DNA of 21,473 bases from JBPCIX01 sp051005875 (GCA_051005875.1 JBPCIX010000020.1:1-21473), one strand, 5' to 3'; shown: positions 1 through 7,937, counted from the stretch's first letter. Numbers and translations are program-made. The notes: generated by a model not told the origin, from the sequence alone.

Positions 1-124
1 CGGGCTCTTTTTCAGCTTCCCGCCCGATCTCGTCTCATACAGCATGACCTTCACAAAGGCGGGAACCTACAGCTACGTGTGCCTGATTCACCCGGAGATG
101 ATAGGAACGGTAGAAGTCGCGTAA
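1..124 (+). CDS. Cupredoxin (plastocyanin/amicyanin-like), C-terminal fragment
   Basis: Only the last 40 codons are inside the window; the frame begins at base 2 and ends at TAA 122-124. The translated end contains AGTYSYVCLIHPEMIGTVEV. This is the classic final part of a small blue-copper domain: a beta-strand leading into the Cys-x2-His-x2-Met copper ligands, then the last strand G-T-V-x-V. The C-x2-H-x2-M spacing is that of amicyanin-type and short-loop cupredoxins. Such proteins normally act outside the membrane as electron carriers or as domains of larger copper proteins. The N-terminal part, including the first His ligand and any signal peptide, is beyond the left edge, so a multidomain protein cannot be excluded. 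Confidence 0.8.
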   Translation, partial: GLFFSFPPDLVSYSMTFTKAGTYSYVCLIHPEMIGTVEVA

Positions 125-330
125 TTAACATGTAGAGCCCGAAAACGGCAGCGCGGTTCTCACTGATCGTTGTTGACGCCACTGTCGTGGCAACAGCGCT
201 TGTAGACGAGGATGAAGACGGTAGGAGTAGGGGCCTTCGGTGCCTCGCCAGGATGCAGAGCTTCCTCTTGGGCTCTGTCGCTAAATACGCTACCGCGTCA
301 TAGGTTTTGACCAACCCGTGCTGAGAAGCG

Positions 331-350
331 ATAGTGCTATCATAGCTATA
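331..350 (+). promoter_or_regulatory. Extended -10 promoter with overlapping palindromic operator for the toxin-antitoxin pair
   Basis: Just before the antitoxin ATG (350) lie two adjacent ATAG/CTAT inverted repeats, ATAGTGCTAT (331-340) and ATAGCTAT (342-349). They overlap an extended -10 element, TG at 335-336 followed by TATCAT at 338-343. Transcription would start at about 350, the A of the ATG, implying a leaderless mRNA; no Shine-Dalgarno is visible. Ribbon-helix-helix antitoxins typically bind short tandem palindromes at their own promoter, so self-repression is a reasonable inference. Confidence 0.5.
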
Positions 351-640
351 TGAAGCCGACAATGCTCCAGATGACCGAGGAAATGGTCAAAAACCTGGAT
401 GTCAGGGCTGCTAAACGGGGTATCTCAAGGTCTGCCCTGGTTAGGCAAATTATTCAGGAATCACTGCGCCAGGACGAGGAGAGGCTGAAAGCGGCTCGAA
501 TCGTCGAGGGCTACACCAAAATCCCGCCGGCGACGCCAGACGAGTGGGGCGACCTTGTTGCGCTGGGCGATGCGAATACAAGCGAACTTCTTAAACGGCT
601 GGACGAAGAAGAGCGGCGCCAGGGCCATGGGCCGTGGTAG
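350..640 (+). CDS. Ribbon-helix-helix antitoxin of a MazEF/PemIK-type module
   Basis: A 96-residue protein whose first 45 residues fit a ribbon-helix-helix DNA-binding fold: a short beta-strand (MLQMTEEMV), then two helices with the pattern LDVRAAKRGISRSALVRQII. The charged C-terminal half (residues 45-96), ending in acidic and basic residues, is the part that usually wraps and neutralises the toxin. The stop overlaps the start of the MazF-like toxin gene by 7 bases, so the two are translationally coupled. ATG 350 is used; a second ATG at 362 would shorten the protein by four residues. The palindromes immediately upstream suggest autoregulation. The family assignment rests on fold pattern and gene context rather than recognition of a specific named antitoxin. 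Confidence 0.8.
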   Translation: MKPTMLQMTEEMVKNLDVRAAKRGISRSALVRQIIQESLRQDEERLKAARIVEGYTKIPPATPDEWGDLVALGDANTSELLKRLDEEERRQGHGPW

Positions 641-945
641 CCCGGGGAGAAGTCTGGTGGTACGAGGCTCCTGAGGAAAAACGTCGCCCATTTTTGATCC
701 TGACCCGAGATGAGGTGATTCCGGTTTTGAACCAGGTATTGGCAGTTCCTGCGACTCGCACGGTAAGAGGCATACCAACCGAGGTTGAATTAGACAAAAG
801 CGATGGGATGCCTCAGTCCTGCGCTTTGAGCCTCGACAACGTGACGGTGATCCGACCTGCTCTTTGCACAAGCCGCATCACGTCGCTGGCCCCAGGGCGT
901 ATGAGGCAGGTGTGTGAGGCCCTCGGCACGGCGACTTCCTGCTAA
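634..945 (+). CDS. MazF/PemK-type endoribonuclease toxin
   Basis: 103 residues, the usual MazF size. The N-terminus RGEVWWYEAP followed by KRRPFLILTRDEV matches the conserved GEVWW...RRPxLILxR start of the PemK/MazF fold. The middle has PATRTVRGIPTEVEL and a GMP segment followed by CALSLDNV. The C-terminal helix has I-x2-L-x3-RM-x2-V-C-x-A-L. MazF toxins cut RNA at short sequence motifs and are held inactive by the partner antitoxin, encoded just upstream with a 7-bp overlap. The start is GTG 634, the only in-frame start that keeps the conserved N-terminus. The gene appears intact. Target specificity cannot be read from sequence. Confidence 0.88.
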   Translation: MVARGEVWWYEAPEEKRRPFLILTRDEVIPVLNQVLAVPATRTVRGIPTEVELDKSDGMPQSCALSLDNVTVIRPALCTSRITSLAPGRMRQVCEALGTATSC

Positions 946-1029
946 CATCCGAGGGTTGTCTGGACTGCGAAAACTTCTCTATCATTCGATTCGTGAGCTT
1001 GACGATTTCCGACGCCTTAGCGTCCAAAA

Positions 1030-1042
1030 GCGAACAGTTCGC
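1030..1042. promoter_or_regulatory. Small perfect inverted repeat upstream of the dehydrogenase
   Basis: GCGAAC-A-GTTCGC is a perfect 6+1+6 palindrome about 36 bases before the ATG of the dehydrogenase gene. It resembles a regulator half-site pair, but the 1-base spacer does not fit the LexA box, which has a 4-base spacer. It is followed by a short imperfect duplication, AAACCCGCC then AAACCCGC. Function is unknown, and chance occurrence is possible. Confidence 0.25.
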
Positions 1043-1078
1043 AAAACCCGCCAAACCCGCTGATTCATAGTGGCCGTC

Positions 1079-1879
1079 ATGTGGCCCGGAAAGGTTTGTC
1101 TCGTCACAGGGGCCGCCGGAGGAATCGGCAGGGCGATTGCCCAGGCCCTCGAATCCAGGGGTGCCACAATCGTTGCCGTGGACGTGGACTCCGGCGGGCT
1201 ACAACAGCTAATCCAGTCCTTCGGCGGCCCTCCTCATTCGAGTATCACGTGCGACGTCTCCGACCTAGCCGGCGTGAGAAGGATGGCCCAGCAAGTCATC
1301 TCCACCCGCAGCGGCATAGATGTACTGATTAACAACGCCGGGGTCGCCGGCCGAGGCAAGCTCGACGATTCAACCTCCGAGGACTCTGAGTTTGTTATCG
1401 GGGTTAACTTGCTTGGCCCCATTTGGTGCACCAAAGAACTCCTAGGGGCTCTCAATCTGGCCCCTAGAACGCGGCGCACCCCGGCAATAGTTAACGTTGC
1501 CTCGATAACCAGCCGGGTCCCGGCGCCTTCGTCGGCCGACTACTGCGCATCGAAATTTGCTCTAGCCGGATTCACCGAATCAGTGTGGGCTGAACTAGGG
1601 GGAAATGGGATTCGGGTAATGATGGTAAACCCGGGCTTTACGGACACCGAGGGATTTCCGATGGACAGGGTCCTTTCGAATCCGCGTTTCCGGTGGGCTG
1701 TAATGAAGCCACGGCGGGTGGCCCTGGCTGTTGTGAAGGGCGTTGAGAGGGGGTCGTCGGAAGTCTATGTTCAGTGGTGGTTACGCATCGCTTACAGGCT
1801 TGGCGTCGTGGCCGGGCCTCTCAGGCGAATCGCCTACCGCAAGATCCGCACAATGTTAGGCAACATCGGAAAAATCTAG
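1079..1879 (+). CDS. Short-chain dehydrogenase/reductase (SDR), NAD(P)-dependent
   Basis: 266 residues from ATG 1079; a GTG at 1070 would add three. Classical SDR landmarks are in order: cofactor glycine motif TGAAGGIG (residues 10-17), NNAG (85-88), Asn110, catalytic Ser142 in VNVASITS, and the Tyr155/Lys159 pair in YCASK. D35 after the second strand (VAVDVDS) suggests a preference for NAD over NADP. The PG segment after the sixth strand (VNPGFTDT) is also typical. The C-terminal 50 residues are basic with hydrophobic stretches (VQWWLRIAYRLGVVAGPLRR), compatible with loose membrane association. The substrate is not predictable. The gene stands alone on the plus strand, convergent with the lipid kinase. 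Confidence 0.88.
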   Translation: MWPGKVCLVTGAAGGIGRAIAQALESRGATIVAVDVDSGGLQQLIQSFGGPPHSSITCDVSDLAGVRRMAQQVISTRSGIDVLINNAGVAGRGKLDDSTSEDSEFVIGVNLLGPIWCTKELLGALNLAPRTRRTPAIVNVASITSRVPAPSSADYCASKFALAGFTESVWAELGGNGIRVMMVNPGFTDTEGFPMDRVLSNPRFRWAVMKPRRVALAVVKGVERGSSEVYVQWWLRIAYRLGVVAGPLRRIAYRKIRTMLGNIGKI

Positions 1880-1913
1880 TCCGTCAAGCGATCAGCCCCG
1901 ACTAACTTAACCG

Positions 1914-2816
1914 TTAAACAATGATCGTAGCGGACCCCGCCCCTGCCTCGACTTGCAGGCGATCCACCGGCGCCAACGGCTCGCCGTCAACCTGAACTGG
2001 AAACGGCAGCGGCCCCGAGACGGTAAACCCATCCAGATCCTCAATCGCCGATGAATGTGCTCCGAAGCGACCGCTGACAAGAGCCCCCCAGGCATAAATA
2101 GGAATGCGACTTGCATGCAGACGGCTGAGCGAGAACATTCCCAGTTTGCCCTCAACGCCGCAGGCGCGGGTAAGTTTCAAAGGTCGCCCCAAACAATAAG
2201 CGTAAGGTCCCGAATTGACCGCCGTCACCATGACCGACCGGTGGCTTGCAAACTCTCCCTCGCAAAGCAGGTAAGGCTCTCTGCCGATGTAAGACCCGAG
2301 AAAAGTTCGCATCGCAGCCATATAGAAATAAGAGGGCCCCAGCCACTTTTTCTTGACCTTGCCGGCTTCGATCCTTACCGCCGCCTCTGCGTCAAACCCG
2401 CTGCCGCAGCTAAGTGCGAACAAACGGCCGTTGGCTTTAGAAAGGCTCACGCGAGTACTTCCGGAGTTCTTTACGGCTAGAGCCGCCGCAAGGAGGGGGT
2501 CCAATGGAATGCCAAGGTTGCGAGCCAGAACATTCATTGTCCCTGCAGGAACAACGCCGATTTTTACATCGGGGGCATCCGCTACGCCGTTAAGGACTTC
2601 GTTAATCAAACCGTCTCCACCCATGGCGAAGACCACTCCAGCGCCCGAGGCCACCGCTTTGCCGGCAAGCCTCACAGCCGATCCCACGCCGGTTGTTTGC
2701 TTCACCTGAAGATCAAATCGCGAGGCCAGGCTCCCGGCTACGGCCCGGCCGAGATTGCGGGTTACTTGCCGTGCGGCGGGATTGATGATCAGGCACGCGG
2801 GGGCTGAATTCTTCAA
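1914..2816 (-). CDS. DagK/YegS-like lipid kinase
   Basis: 300 residues with the diacylglycerol-kinase catalytic fold: IINPAA at residues 10-15, the nucleotide motif GGDGLINEVLNG (67-78) and PAGTMNVLARNLGIP (90-104). These enzymes use ATP to phosphorylate a lipid hydroxyl such as diacylglycerol, sphingoid base or polyprenol. The usual GGDGT is GGDGL here, a substitution at a normally conserved position. The start is TTG 2816: an in-frame stop lies directly upstream and no ATG precedes the conserved INP block. It is the last gene of the polysaccharide cluster, 10 bases after the Wzy/WaaL-like gene, which suggests a role in lipid-carrier or membrane lipid turnover (inference). Confidence 0.82.
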   Translation of the reverse strand: MKNSAPACLIINPAARQVTRNLGRAVAGSLASRFDLQVKQTTGVGSAVRLAGKAVASGAGVVFAMGGDGLINEVLNGVADAPDVKIGVVPAGTMNVLARNLGIPLDPLLAAALAVKNSGSTRVSLSKANGRLFALSCGSGFDAEAAVRIEAGKVKKKWLGPSYFYMAAMRTFLGSYIGREPYLLCEGEFASHRSVMVTAVNSGPYAYCLGRPLKLTRACGVEGKLGMFSLSRLHASRIPIYAWGALVSGRFGAHSSAIEDLDGFTVSGPLPFPVQVDGEPLAPVDRLQVEAGAGSATIIV

Positions 2817-2826
2817 TCAGCGGCAC

Positions 2827-4809
2827 TCACTTGGAAGCGCCGTCGCCGTTTTCGCTGATATCGAATCTGGCCTTTATAGCTTTAATCCTGGCGAACTCTT
2901 CCGCAGCCTTGCTTGCCGCGTCTGGATCCTTGGTCGCCTTGGAATATGAATTCAAGAAGGTTGCACGCTCTTGCCGAACCTTCCAGTTGGTGGGGTCCAG
3001 CGACACCGCCTTTAGCCACCATCGGTCGGCCTCCGGGTACATCGCAGCGTCAACGGTTCCGGTCCAAAAGCTATTCAGGCGGGCAATATAAATTACGTAA
3101 AACAGGTTGTCCGGCTCAAGGACAAGGGCCTCATCGTAGCGTTGCCGGGCCACAGTATAAAAAAGCTTTCTCTGACCGACGTCCTTCGAGGCGGTGCCGA
3201 GCCGCTGCGCCAATCCCCCCGCTTGAGACCTGTAAATCGGCTCCCAGGGAGCAATGCGAATAGCTTGCTCAAACTTACTGGCTGCATCGGCGAGGGATCC
3301 CTTAGCCCCGATGAGTCTAAGGCCGTCTCTAATCTTGATGTCCGCCGTTACGGGCCGAACGCTGAAGATAACGGCGGCTGTCAACAATGCGAAAACCAAC
3401 AGATGGAATACGACCCGTGGCCTCATTCGCGGGAACGGCTTTTTTTGCTCGATTAGCTCGGACTCCCCTGCCGCCGGCTCGCTCTCGGCGGCGGCGGCTC
3501 GCCGATCCCGCGCCGCTCGAAGCCGGGGGTCGGCAACGACGGCGATTGCGGCAATGGCCAGCCAGCCGGTGAAGGCCAGCGGCGGGACATCGATGCTTAC
3601 CATCCCTTGGCCCAGGTACCCGGCCAAAACCCCCAGGAACGCGGCGGCCTCAAGCCGATGCGGCCCATCGCGCTCGCGCGCCGCTTTATAGCCGAACCCA
3701 AGCGCGAGGACAATGACCAGCGCATAGGCGCCGGCCCCGAGCAGGCCGCTGTAAGCCAAGTGCTGTAGGAAGATGTTATGCGGTTCGTCGGGTATCAATA
3801 ACGCCACTTTGGCCCCATCTTCAGCGGATCGATAGCGGGGGTAAAGCGTGTAGAACAGGTCGGGCCCTTGCCCGATCAGGGGCCGCTCCTTGAACATTTC
3901 GATCGCGGTTTGCCAGTACGCCGTGCGGGCCTCGAGGGTTTTGGTCTGGAACACGGCCATGTCGGCCAGGGGGCCGGGCAATTCGTCGGACCCCGGATGC
4001 CAAACAATGAGCACTGCCGATATTACGCCGGCGAGCACAACGGCACCGACGAATCCCCGCGCGGCCCGGGGGACCATGTCGCGGTAAACCAGGCCCATCG
4101 CGCCCAGGGCGCATGCGGCTGCGATCATTCCACCGCGAGATTGCGTTAGCCACAAAGCAAGCACACAAAGACCGGCCGCCGCCATCCAAAAGTCCCGGCC
4201 CCCTCCGCGGCCGCCCTTCACGGAAAGATAAATAAGCAATGGCAGCCCCAAACCTAAATAGCCCCCAGCGAAATTCGAGTTACCGAGCGATCCGATTGGG
4301 TAAGGCGGCTTATCGCCGCCGGGGTTGCGCAGGTTGAGCCAATCGAGGCCGGCGGCCTGCAGCAGCACGTATCCGGCCAGAACAATCAGCGCAACCGCGA
4401 AGGCCCTGGCGACTCCCGAAAGTTCTTTGGGTTTCTCCCAGTAAAGGCCGACGATGGTAAAGACGGCTAGTACCCAAAGCGACATTTGAACAAAGCCGAT
4501 GTAGCGGTGATAGCGCCCCGCCAACGAAAGCCACGGATTTCGTGAGAAGTAGGTGGCGATTCCGTATGCCCCCAGAAAAGCCAAGGCGGCGTAGCCGATA
4601 ACGAATCCCGGAATCCACTTCCTGCGCTCCGCAGACCATGAAGCAAGCAGAGCGAACGAAGCGAGAATCGAGACTCCCAGGGCCGTCAGCTTCACGAGGT
4701 TGAAGGCGTCCTGGGTCCCCCTCCAGAATACAAGCGCGGAGAGAACAATTCCGATCATGAGAAAAGCGCGTGCAAGGCGCTGAAAACGGCCGAGCACAAA
4801 AGCCCTCAA
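2827..4809 (-). CDS. Wzy/WaaL-like O-antigen polymerase/ligase with C-terminal TPR region
   Basis: 660 residues. The first ~430 are a polytopic membrane region of roughly ten or more hydrophobic segments. It carries the Wzy_C-type landmarks: TQSRGGMIAA near residue 222 and, after the large periplasmic loop, PLIGQGPDLF and DEPHNIFLQHLAYSGLLGAG around residues 310-355. A further membrane segment (about 464-485) leads into a C-terminal domain with TPR-like repeats (ASKFEQAIRIAPWEP, ARQRYDEALVLEPDN, ADRWWLKAVSLDPTN). Family members polymerise or ligate lipid-linked glycans at the outer face of the membrane. The start is TTG 4809, overlapping the stop of the upstream WecA-like gene; GTG 4797 is an alternative. 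Polymerase, ligase and protein O-glycosylating ligase cannot be told apart from sequence. Confidence 0.85.
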   Translation of the reverse strand: MRAFVLGRFQRLARAFLMIGIVLSALVFWRGTQDAFNLVKLTALGVSILASFALLASWSAERRKWIPGFVIGYAALAFLGAYGIATYFSRNPWLSLAGRYHRYIGFVQMSLWVLAVFTIVGLYWEKPKELSGVARAFAVALIVLAGYVLLQAAGLDWLNLRNPGGDKPPYPIGSLGNSNFAGGYLGLGLPLLIYLSVKGGRGGGRDFWMAAAGLCVLALWLTQSRGGMIAAACALGAMGLVYRDMVPRAARGFVGAVVLAGVISAVLIVWHPGSDELPGPLADMAVFQTKTLEARTAYWQTAIEMFKERPLIGQGPDLFYTLYPRYRSAEDGAKVALLIPDEPHNIFLQHLAYSGLLGAGAYALVIVLALGFGYKAARERDGPHRLEAAAFLGVLAGYLGQGMVSIDVPPLAFTGWLAIAAIAVVADPRLRAARDRRAAAAESEPAAGESELIEQKKPFPRMRPRVVFHLLVFALLTAAVIFSVRPVTADIKIRDGLRLIGAKGSLADAASKFEQAIRIAPWEPIYRSQAGGLAQRLGTASKDVGQRKLFYTVARQRYDEALVLEPDNLFYVIYIARLNSFWTGTVDAAMYPEADRWWLKAVSLDPTNWKVRQERATFLNSYSKATKDPDAASKAAEEFARIKAIKARFDISENGDGASK

Positions 4810-5816
4810 GGCTCAGTCCTCAACAATGAAGCGCCCAAGCCGAGTCCGGTAAGGCAGACGAGTGCGGCCATCAAGTAGGCGAAGCCGGGGGCCGAGGTGG
4901 CCATCAAGGTCGCGACAACCCCGTAAATGGCGGCCGCCAACAGCAGAAGGCCCACGGTGCGCCCGGGGGAAATACCCTCAGCCACCAAACGGTGCGAAAT
5001 GTGGTCCTTGCCGGGATGCAGGGGAGACAGGCCGCGTCGTACACGCGAGACAGAAACCATCAAAGCATCGAGAATAGGCAGCGTCAGCACGACGATGGGA
5101 ACCAGAAAACTGGCGCTCAGAAGTTCGTGAAACCTCAACTCCAGGCCGAGGGCCGCGAGAACGAATCCTAGGAACAAGCTGCCGCTATCTCCCAGGAAGA
5201 TCCGGGCGGGGGGGCGGTTGAACCACAGGAAACCCAGCGAAGAGCCGGCGAGAGCCGCCGCCGTCACGGCGACTAATACCTGACCTGACACTCCGGCCAA
5301 CACAGCAAAATAACCCGCCGTTATCGCGGCTATGCCGGGGCCCAGCCCGTCCATGTTGTCCATGTAGTTGATTGCGTTTGTGATTCCTATGACCCACCCC
5401 ATTGTCAGTATTAAATCCAACGGCCACGGAATAAGTAAATCCGCCCTTACATTGGCGAAGAAAAGAATCAACCCCAGCAGCAGTACTGCCGGTACTTTTA
5501 TCCACCCGGGCAGCACCCGCCGGTCATCCCAGAATCCAATTGCGGCCATCATCATGCCTCCAAGCAGAATCGTCCAACCGGCCCGCCCGGCGGGCGTCAA
5601 GCGACCGAGGACCTCTAAAGCGACCATTGAACAAACAAAAGCCAGGACCACTGCTGCGCCACCCAGGTTTGGAACGGGGTCCGCGTGCAACTTCCTATTC
5701 GAAGGATGGTCTACAAGGTCGTATCTCAAGGCGATTCTGCGGGCCAGAGGAGTCAGCGCTAAGGCCACCGTCAACGCCGCCACGAAGGCGAAAGAGACGG
5801 TTTCATACCGACGCAT
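4806..5816 (-). CDS. WecA/MraY-type undecaprenyl-phosphate sugar-1-phosphate transferase
   Basis: 336 residues from ATG 5816. The open frame extends 52 codons further into the preceding transferase gene, but that extension has no family character, whereas MRRYETVSFAFVAALTVALA begins the first membrane helix. Family signatures are clear: DHPSNRKLHADPVPNLGG after the first helix, NAINYMDNMDGLGPG (catalytic Asp region), FLGDSGSLFLGF, and HPGKDHISHRL near the end. The enzyme moves a UDP-sugar phosphate onto undecaprenyl phosphate at the inner membrane and would start glycan synthesis in this cluster. The HP-x-[KR]-DH-x2-HRL motif fits WecA/TagO-type rather than true MraY. It overlaps the neighbouring genes on both sides (14 bp and 4 bp), so it is part of an operon. 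Confidence 0.9.
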   Translation of the reverse strand: MRRYETVSFAFVAALTVALALTPLARRIALRYDLVDHPSNRKLHADPVPNLGGAAVVLAFVCSMVALEVLGRLTPAGRAGWTILLGGMMMAAIGFWDDRRVLPGWIKVPAVLLLGLILFFANVRADLLIPWPLDLILTMGWVIGITNAINYMDNMDGLGPGIAAITAGYFAVLAGVSGQVLVAVTAAALAGSSLGFLWFNRPPARIFLGDSGSLFLGFVLAALGLELRFHELLSASFLVPIVVLTLPILDALMVSVSRVRRGLSPLHPGKDHISHRLVAEGISPGRTVGLLLLAAAIYGVVATLMATSAPGFAYLMAALVCLTGLGLGASLLRTEP

Positions 5817-6894
5817 AAAGGCTCGACAAAGATTCCAGCATGCAAGCGCGCGAAAATGTCGATTGCACTCTTTCAGCGGCCTGATGCCCCATTGCCTCAA
5901 GGCGCGCCGGGTCCGCCAAAAGGCCGTTGATCGCGGCGGCCAAGGCCGAGGGATCACGAGGTGGAACAACAAGCCCAGTGGTGTCGTTAAGGTTCACCCA
6001 GGACGTGCCGGTGCCAAGTTCAGTTGAAATTGCAGGGGTCCCGCAGGCCATAGCCTGGAGCATGGAAATTCCAAATCCTTCGGCGCTGGAGGTGGAAGGC
6101 AAGACAAACAAATCGGCGGCATGAAAGTAATCGCGGCGTTTCTCGTCTTCGACAGAGCCAACAAACACGACTCTTCCGGGCAGTCCCAGATCCTTGGCCA
6201 GTTGCTGCAAGCTGGCCTTCATCGGCCCCTCTCCCACAATCAAGCAGGTGGCATCGACGCCCCGCATAGCGTGAAGCAAAACGTCGAGCCCTTTGTAGTA
6301 GGCGAGCCTGCCGAGGAAAAGAATGATCTTGCCCGGGTAAGCCTCGCTCAGCGCTGCGGCACCGTATGGACGCTCAGACCAATAGGCGGCGTCAACGCCG
6401 AAGGGAATCACGACGGCCTTGGCCCGATGGGGTCCCAGAACCTTGCTGCGGTCCACGACGCGGGGGTTGGTGACCACGATACGCCGGGCCTTTTTCAGGA
6501 AGCGCTGCTGAAACGGCGCAAAAAAGGGCATTAGGGCTCGTCGCCCGATGATATCGGCGTGGTAGGTCGCGACAAGGGGGGCCGGGGCATGGGCCGCCAG
6601 TATGCACAACTCGCCAAAAGGATTGGGCATGTGAGCGTGGATCACGTCGGCCGGAGTGTTCCGCAAATGCCGGACCCAGGAAGGCGTAACCGGCGTAGAG
6701 ACGGGCCGAAAAAGCTCCGGCGCCCGAATGATCCTTACGCCTCGGTCGTAGTCGATGACCTGGCGTCTATGCCGTGAGGACGTGAGGACCGTGAACTCGA
6801 CTCCCTCCAGGGCCCCAACAACCTCATGAATGTGCTGCTCGACCCCACCCCGAGAAGGCGGAAAGTAATCCTTGAACACCTGAAGAACCCTCAC
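5803..6894 (-). CDS. GT4-family glycosyltransferase
   Basis: 363 residues with a GT-B fold. The N-terminal glycine loop reads FPPSRGGVEQHIHEV. The acceptor-domain start is VTNPRVVDRSK, the nucleotide-sugar domain opens with ILFLGRLAYYKGLDVLLHAM, and the donor-binding block is AEGFGISMLQAMACGTPAIS followed by TGTSWVN and TGLVVPP. The second acidic residue of the usual E-x7-E is Gln here. Homologues are retaining transferases of cell-surface glycan synthesis. The start is GTG 6894, giving the canonical MRVLQVFKDYFPP; an in-frame stop lies a few codons upstream. The end overlaps the WecA-like gene by 14 bases. Sugar specificity is unknown. Confidence 0.9.
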   Translation of the reverse strand: MRVLQVFKDYFPPSRGGVEQHIHEVVGALEGVEFTVLTSSRHRRQVIDYDRGVRIIRAPELFRPVSTPVTPSWVRHLRNTPADVIHAHMPNPFGELCILAAHAPAPLVATYHADIIGRRALMPFFAPFQQRFLKKARRIVVTNPRVVDRSKVLGPHRAKAVVIPFGVDAAYWSERPYGAAALSEAYPGKIILFLGRLAYYKGLDVLLHAMRGVDATCLIVGEGPMKASLQQLAKDLGLPGRVVFVGSVEDEKRRDYFHAADLFVLPSTSSAEGFGISMLQAMACGTPAISTELGTGTSWVNLNDTTGLVVPPRDPSALAAAINGLLADPARLEAMGHQAAERVQSTFSRACMLESLSSLYASV

Positions 6895-6957
6895 GTCGTC
6901 CGGAGGCTATCATTCGCTCCCTCCGTCCCCGGTGCCGGCCAAGAGGAGTCCGACCCC

Positions 6958-7917
6958 TTAGGGTCGCCGAATTGCTCGCAGAAGAGCCGCTATTTCGGCC
7001 CGACGGTTTCGGTCTCTTTGGATGGGATCGCCAACAGCAGCAGCCCGCGCACGCCTTAGCGCCTTATGAATGCCGCCCATAGGTTGCTGACCACCAACAA
7101 TCGGTTCGCGCTCACCTGCGAGCAATTCAAGTTCATAGGTTCGCCAGAGCAAGACCTTATCAACCGACGCATCAATGGAATGGTCTTCGGGGTCAATGTT
7201 GCCGAACACGCCTTCCCCACCATAGTGCTCAGGAAAATGATTCTCGAAGAGAAAGGCACCCGGCTCAACTGACGGTTGCCACGAGGCGAAGTTTTCTGGC
7301 CACCCCAGGGTAACGAACGGTTCAGGCTCGTGGAAGCGATCTGGGTGAAGAGCGGGTGCAATGTTGAAATATGTTGACCATTCGCACAGTGGACTCCGTT
7401 GCGCCACTGGAGAAAGCAGCTCAACTACTTCGCTGAGCAGGGCCTTATCAATGATTTGGGGCATATGAGATGCGTAGGAAAGACGCGGGAAATGATATAG
7501 ACCGAGGATCTGTCTTGTTGAATGCTGGCCGGCATCGAATGCCGTCGCCTTGTGCGACCAGTCGTCGAGCCATCCGAATGTATAGCGACGATATCGGCCT
7601 TCCATCAAGAAACTGGTCTCTTCGATATCGGTGAGCGGACGGCTGTCATCATCTGACATCAAGAAGACATCGTCAACAGCCTGACTGGCAGCAAGACCGC
7701 ATCGAAGGGCGTAGTTTCGGCCCTGATGATCCAAAATGTCACTGTCTAGAACCAGGTCCTCGTCCGCGATGACGTCGATCCCAAGATCGTTCAGCTCGGC
7801 CCGGAATCGGCTCGGGGTAACAACAAGCACGTTGTCGATAAATGTCAGATGGGCCCGAACAAATGAAATTGTCCCGGCGAGTAGCGCTGGCCGATTAGTG
7901 AGGTAGACGATTTGCAT
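6958..7917 (-). CDS. GT-A-like glycosyltransferase of unassigned family (DDD motif)
   Basis: 319 residues, ATG 7917. I do not recognise the exact family. The first 100 residues read like a GT-A nucleotide-sugar domain: MQIVYLTNRP, a strand DNVLVVTP, DHQGRNYALRCGLA, then VFLMSDDDSRPL with the acidic triplet at residues 89-91, where GT-A enzymes place the metal-binding DxD. Later segments such as SYASHMPQIIDKALLSEVVE, CEWSTYFNIAP and LFENHFPEHYGG are distinctive. The His-x-Pro plus downstream Glu arrangement loosely recalls Stealth-type sugar-phosphate transferases, but this is weak. No signal peptide or membrane helix is seen. It lies between two GT4 genes (20 and 63 bases away), which supports a role in glycan assembly. 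Confidence 0.55.
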   Translation of the reverse strand: MQIVYLTNRPALLAGTISFVRAHLTFIDNVLVVTPSRFRAELNDLGIDVIADEDLVLDSDILDHQGRNYALRCGLAASQAVDDVFLMSDDDSRPLTDIEETSFLMEGRYRRYTFGWLDDWSHKATAFDAGQHSTRQILGLYHFPRLSYASHMPQIIDKALLSEVVELLSPVAQRSPLCEWSTYFNIAPALHPDRFHEPEPFVTLGWPENFASWQPSVEPGAFLFENHFPEHYGGEGVFGNIDPEDHSIDASVDKVLLWRTYELELLAGEREPIVGGQQPMGGIHKALRRARAAAVGDPIQRDRNRRAEIAALLRAIRRP

Positions 7918-7937
7918 TACTAATTCAGTGTCTTCAA

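Noticed and set aside
171..195. Hairpin GCCAC-TGTC-GTGGC with outer TGTT/AACA after the cupredoxin gene
   Set aside because: No U-run follows and the stem is short, so a terminator is not supported.
51..362. 103-codon minus-strand frame over the cupredoxin end and the toxin-antitoxin promoter
   Set aside because: Low-complexity Ser/Thr content, no ribosome-binding site or family motif, and it crosses the end of a real gene and the promoter of another.
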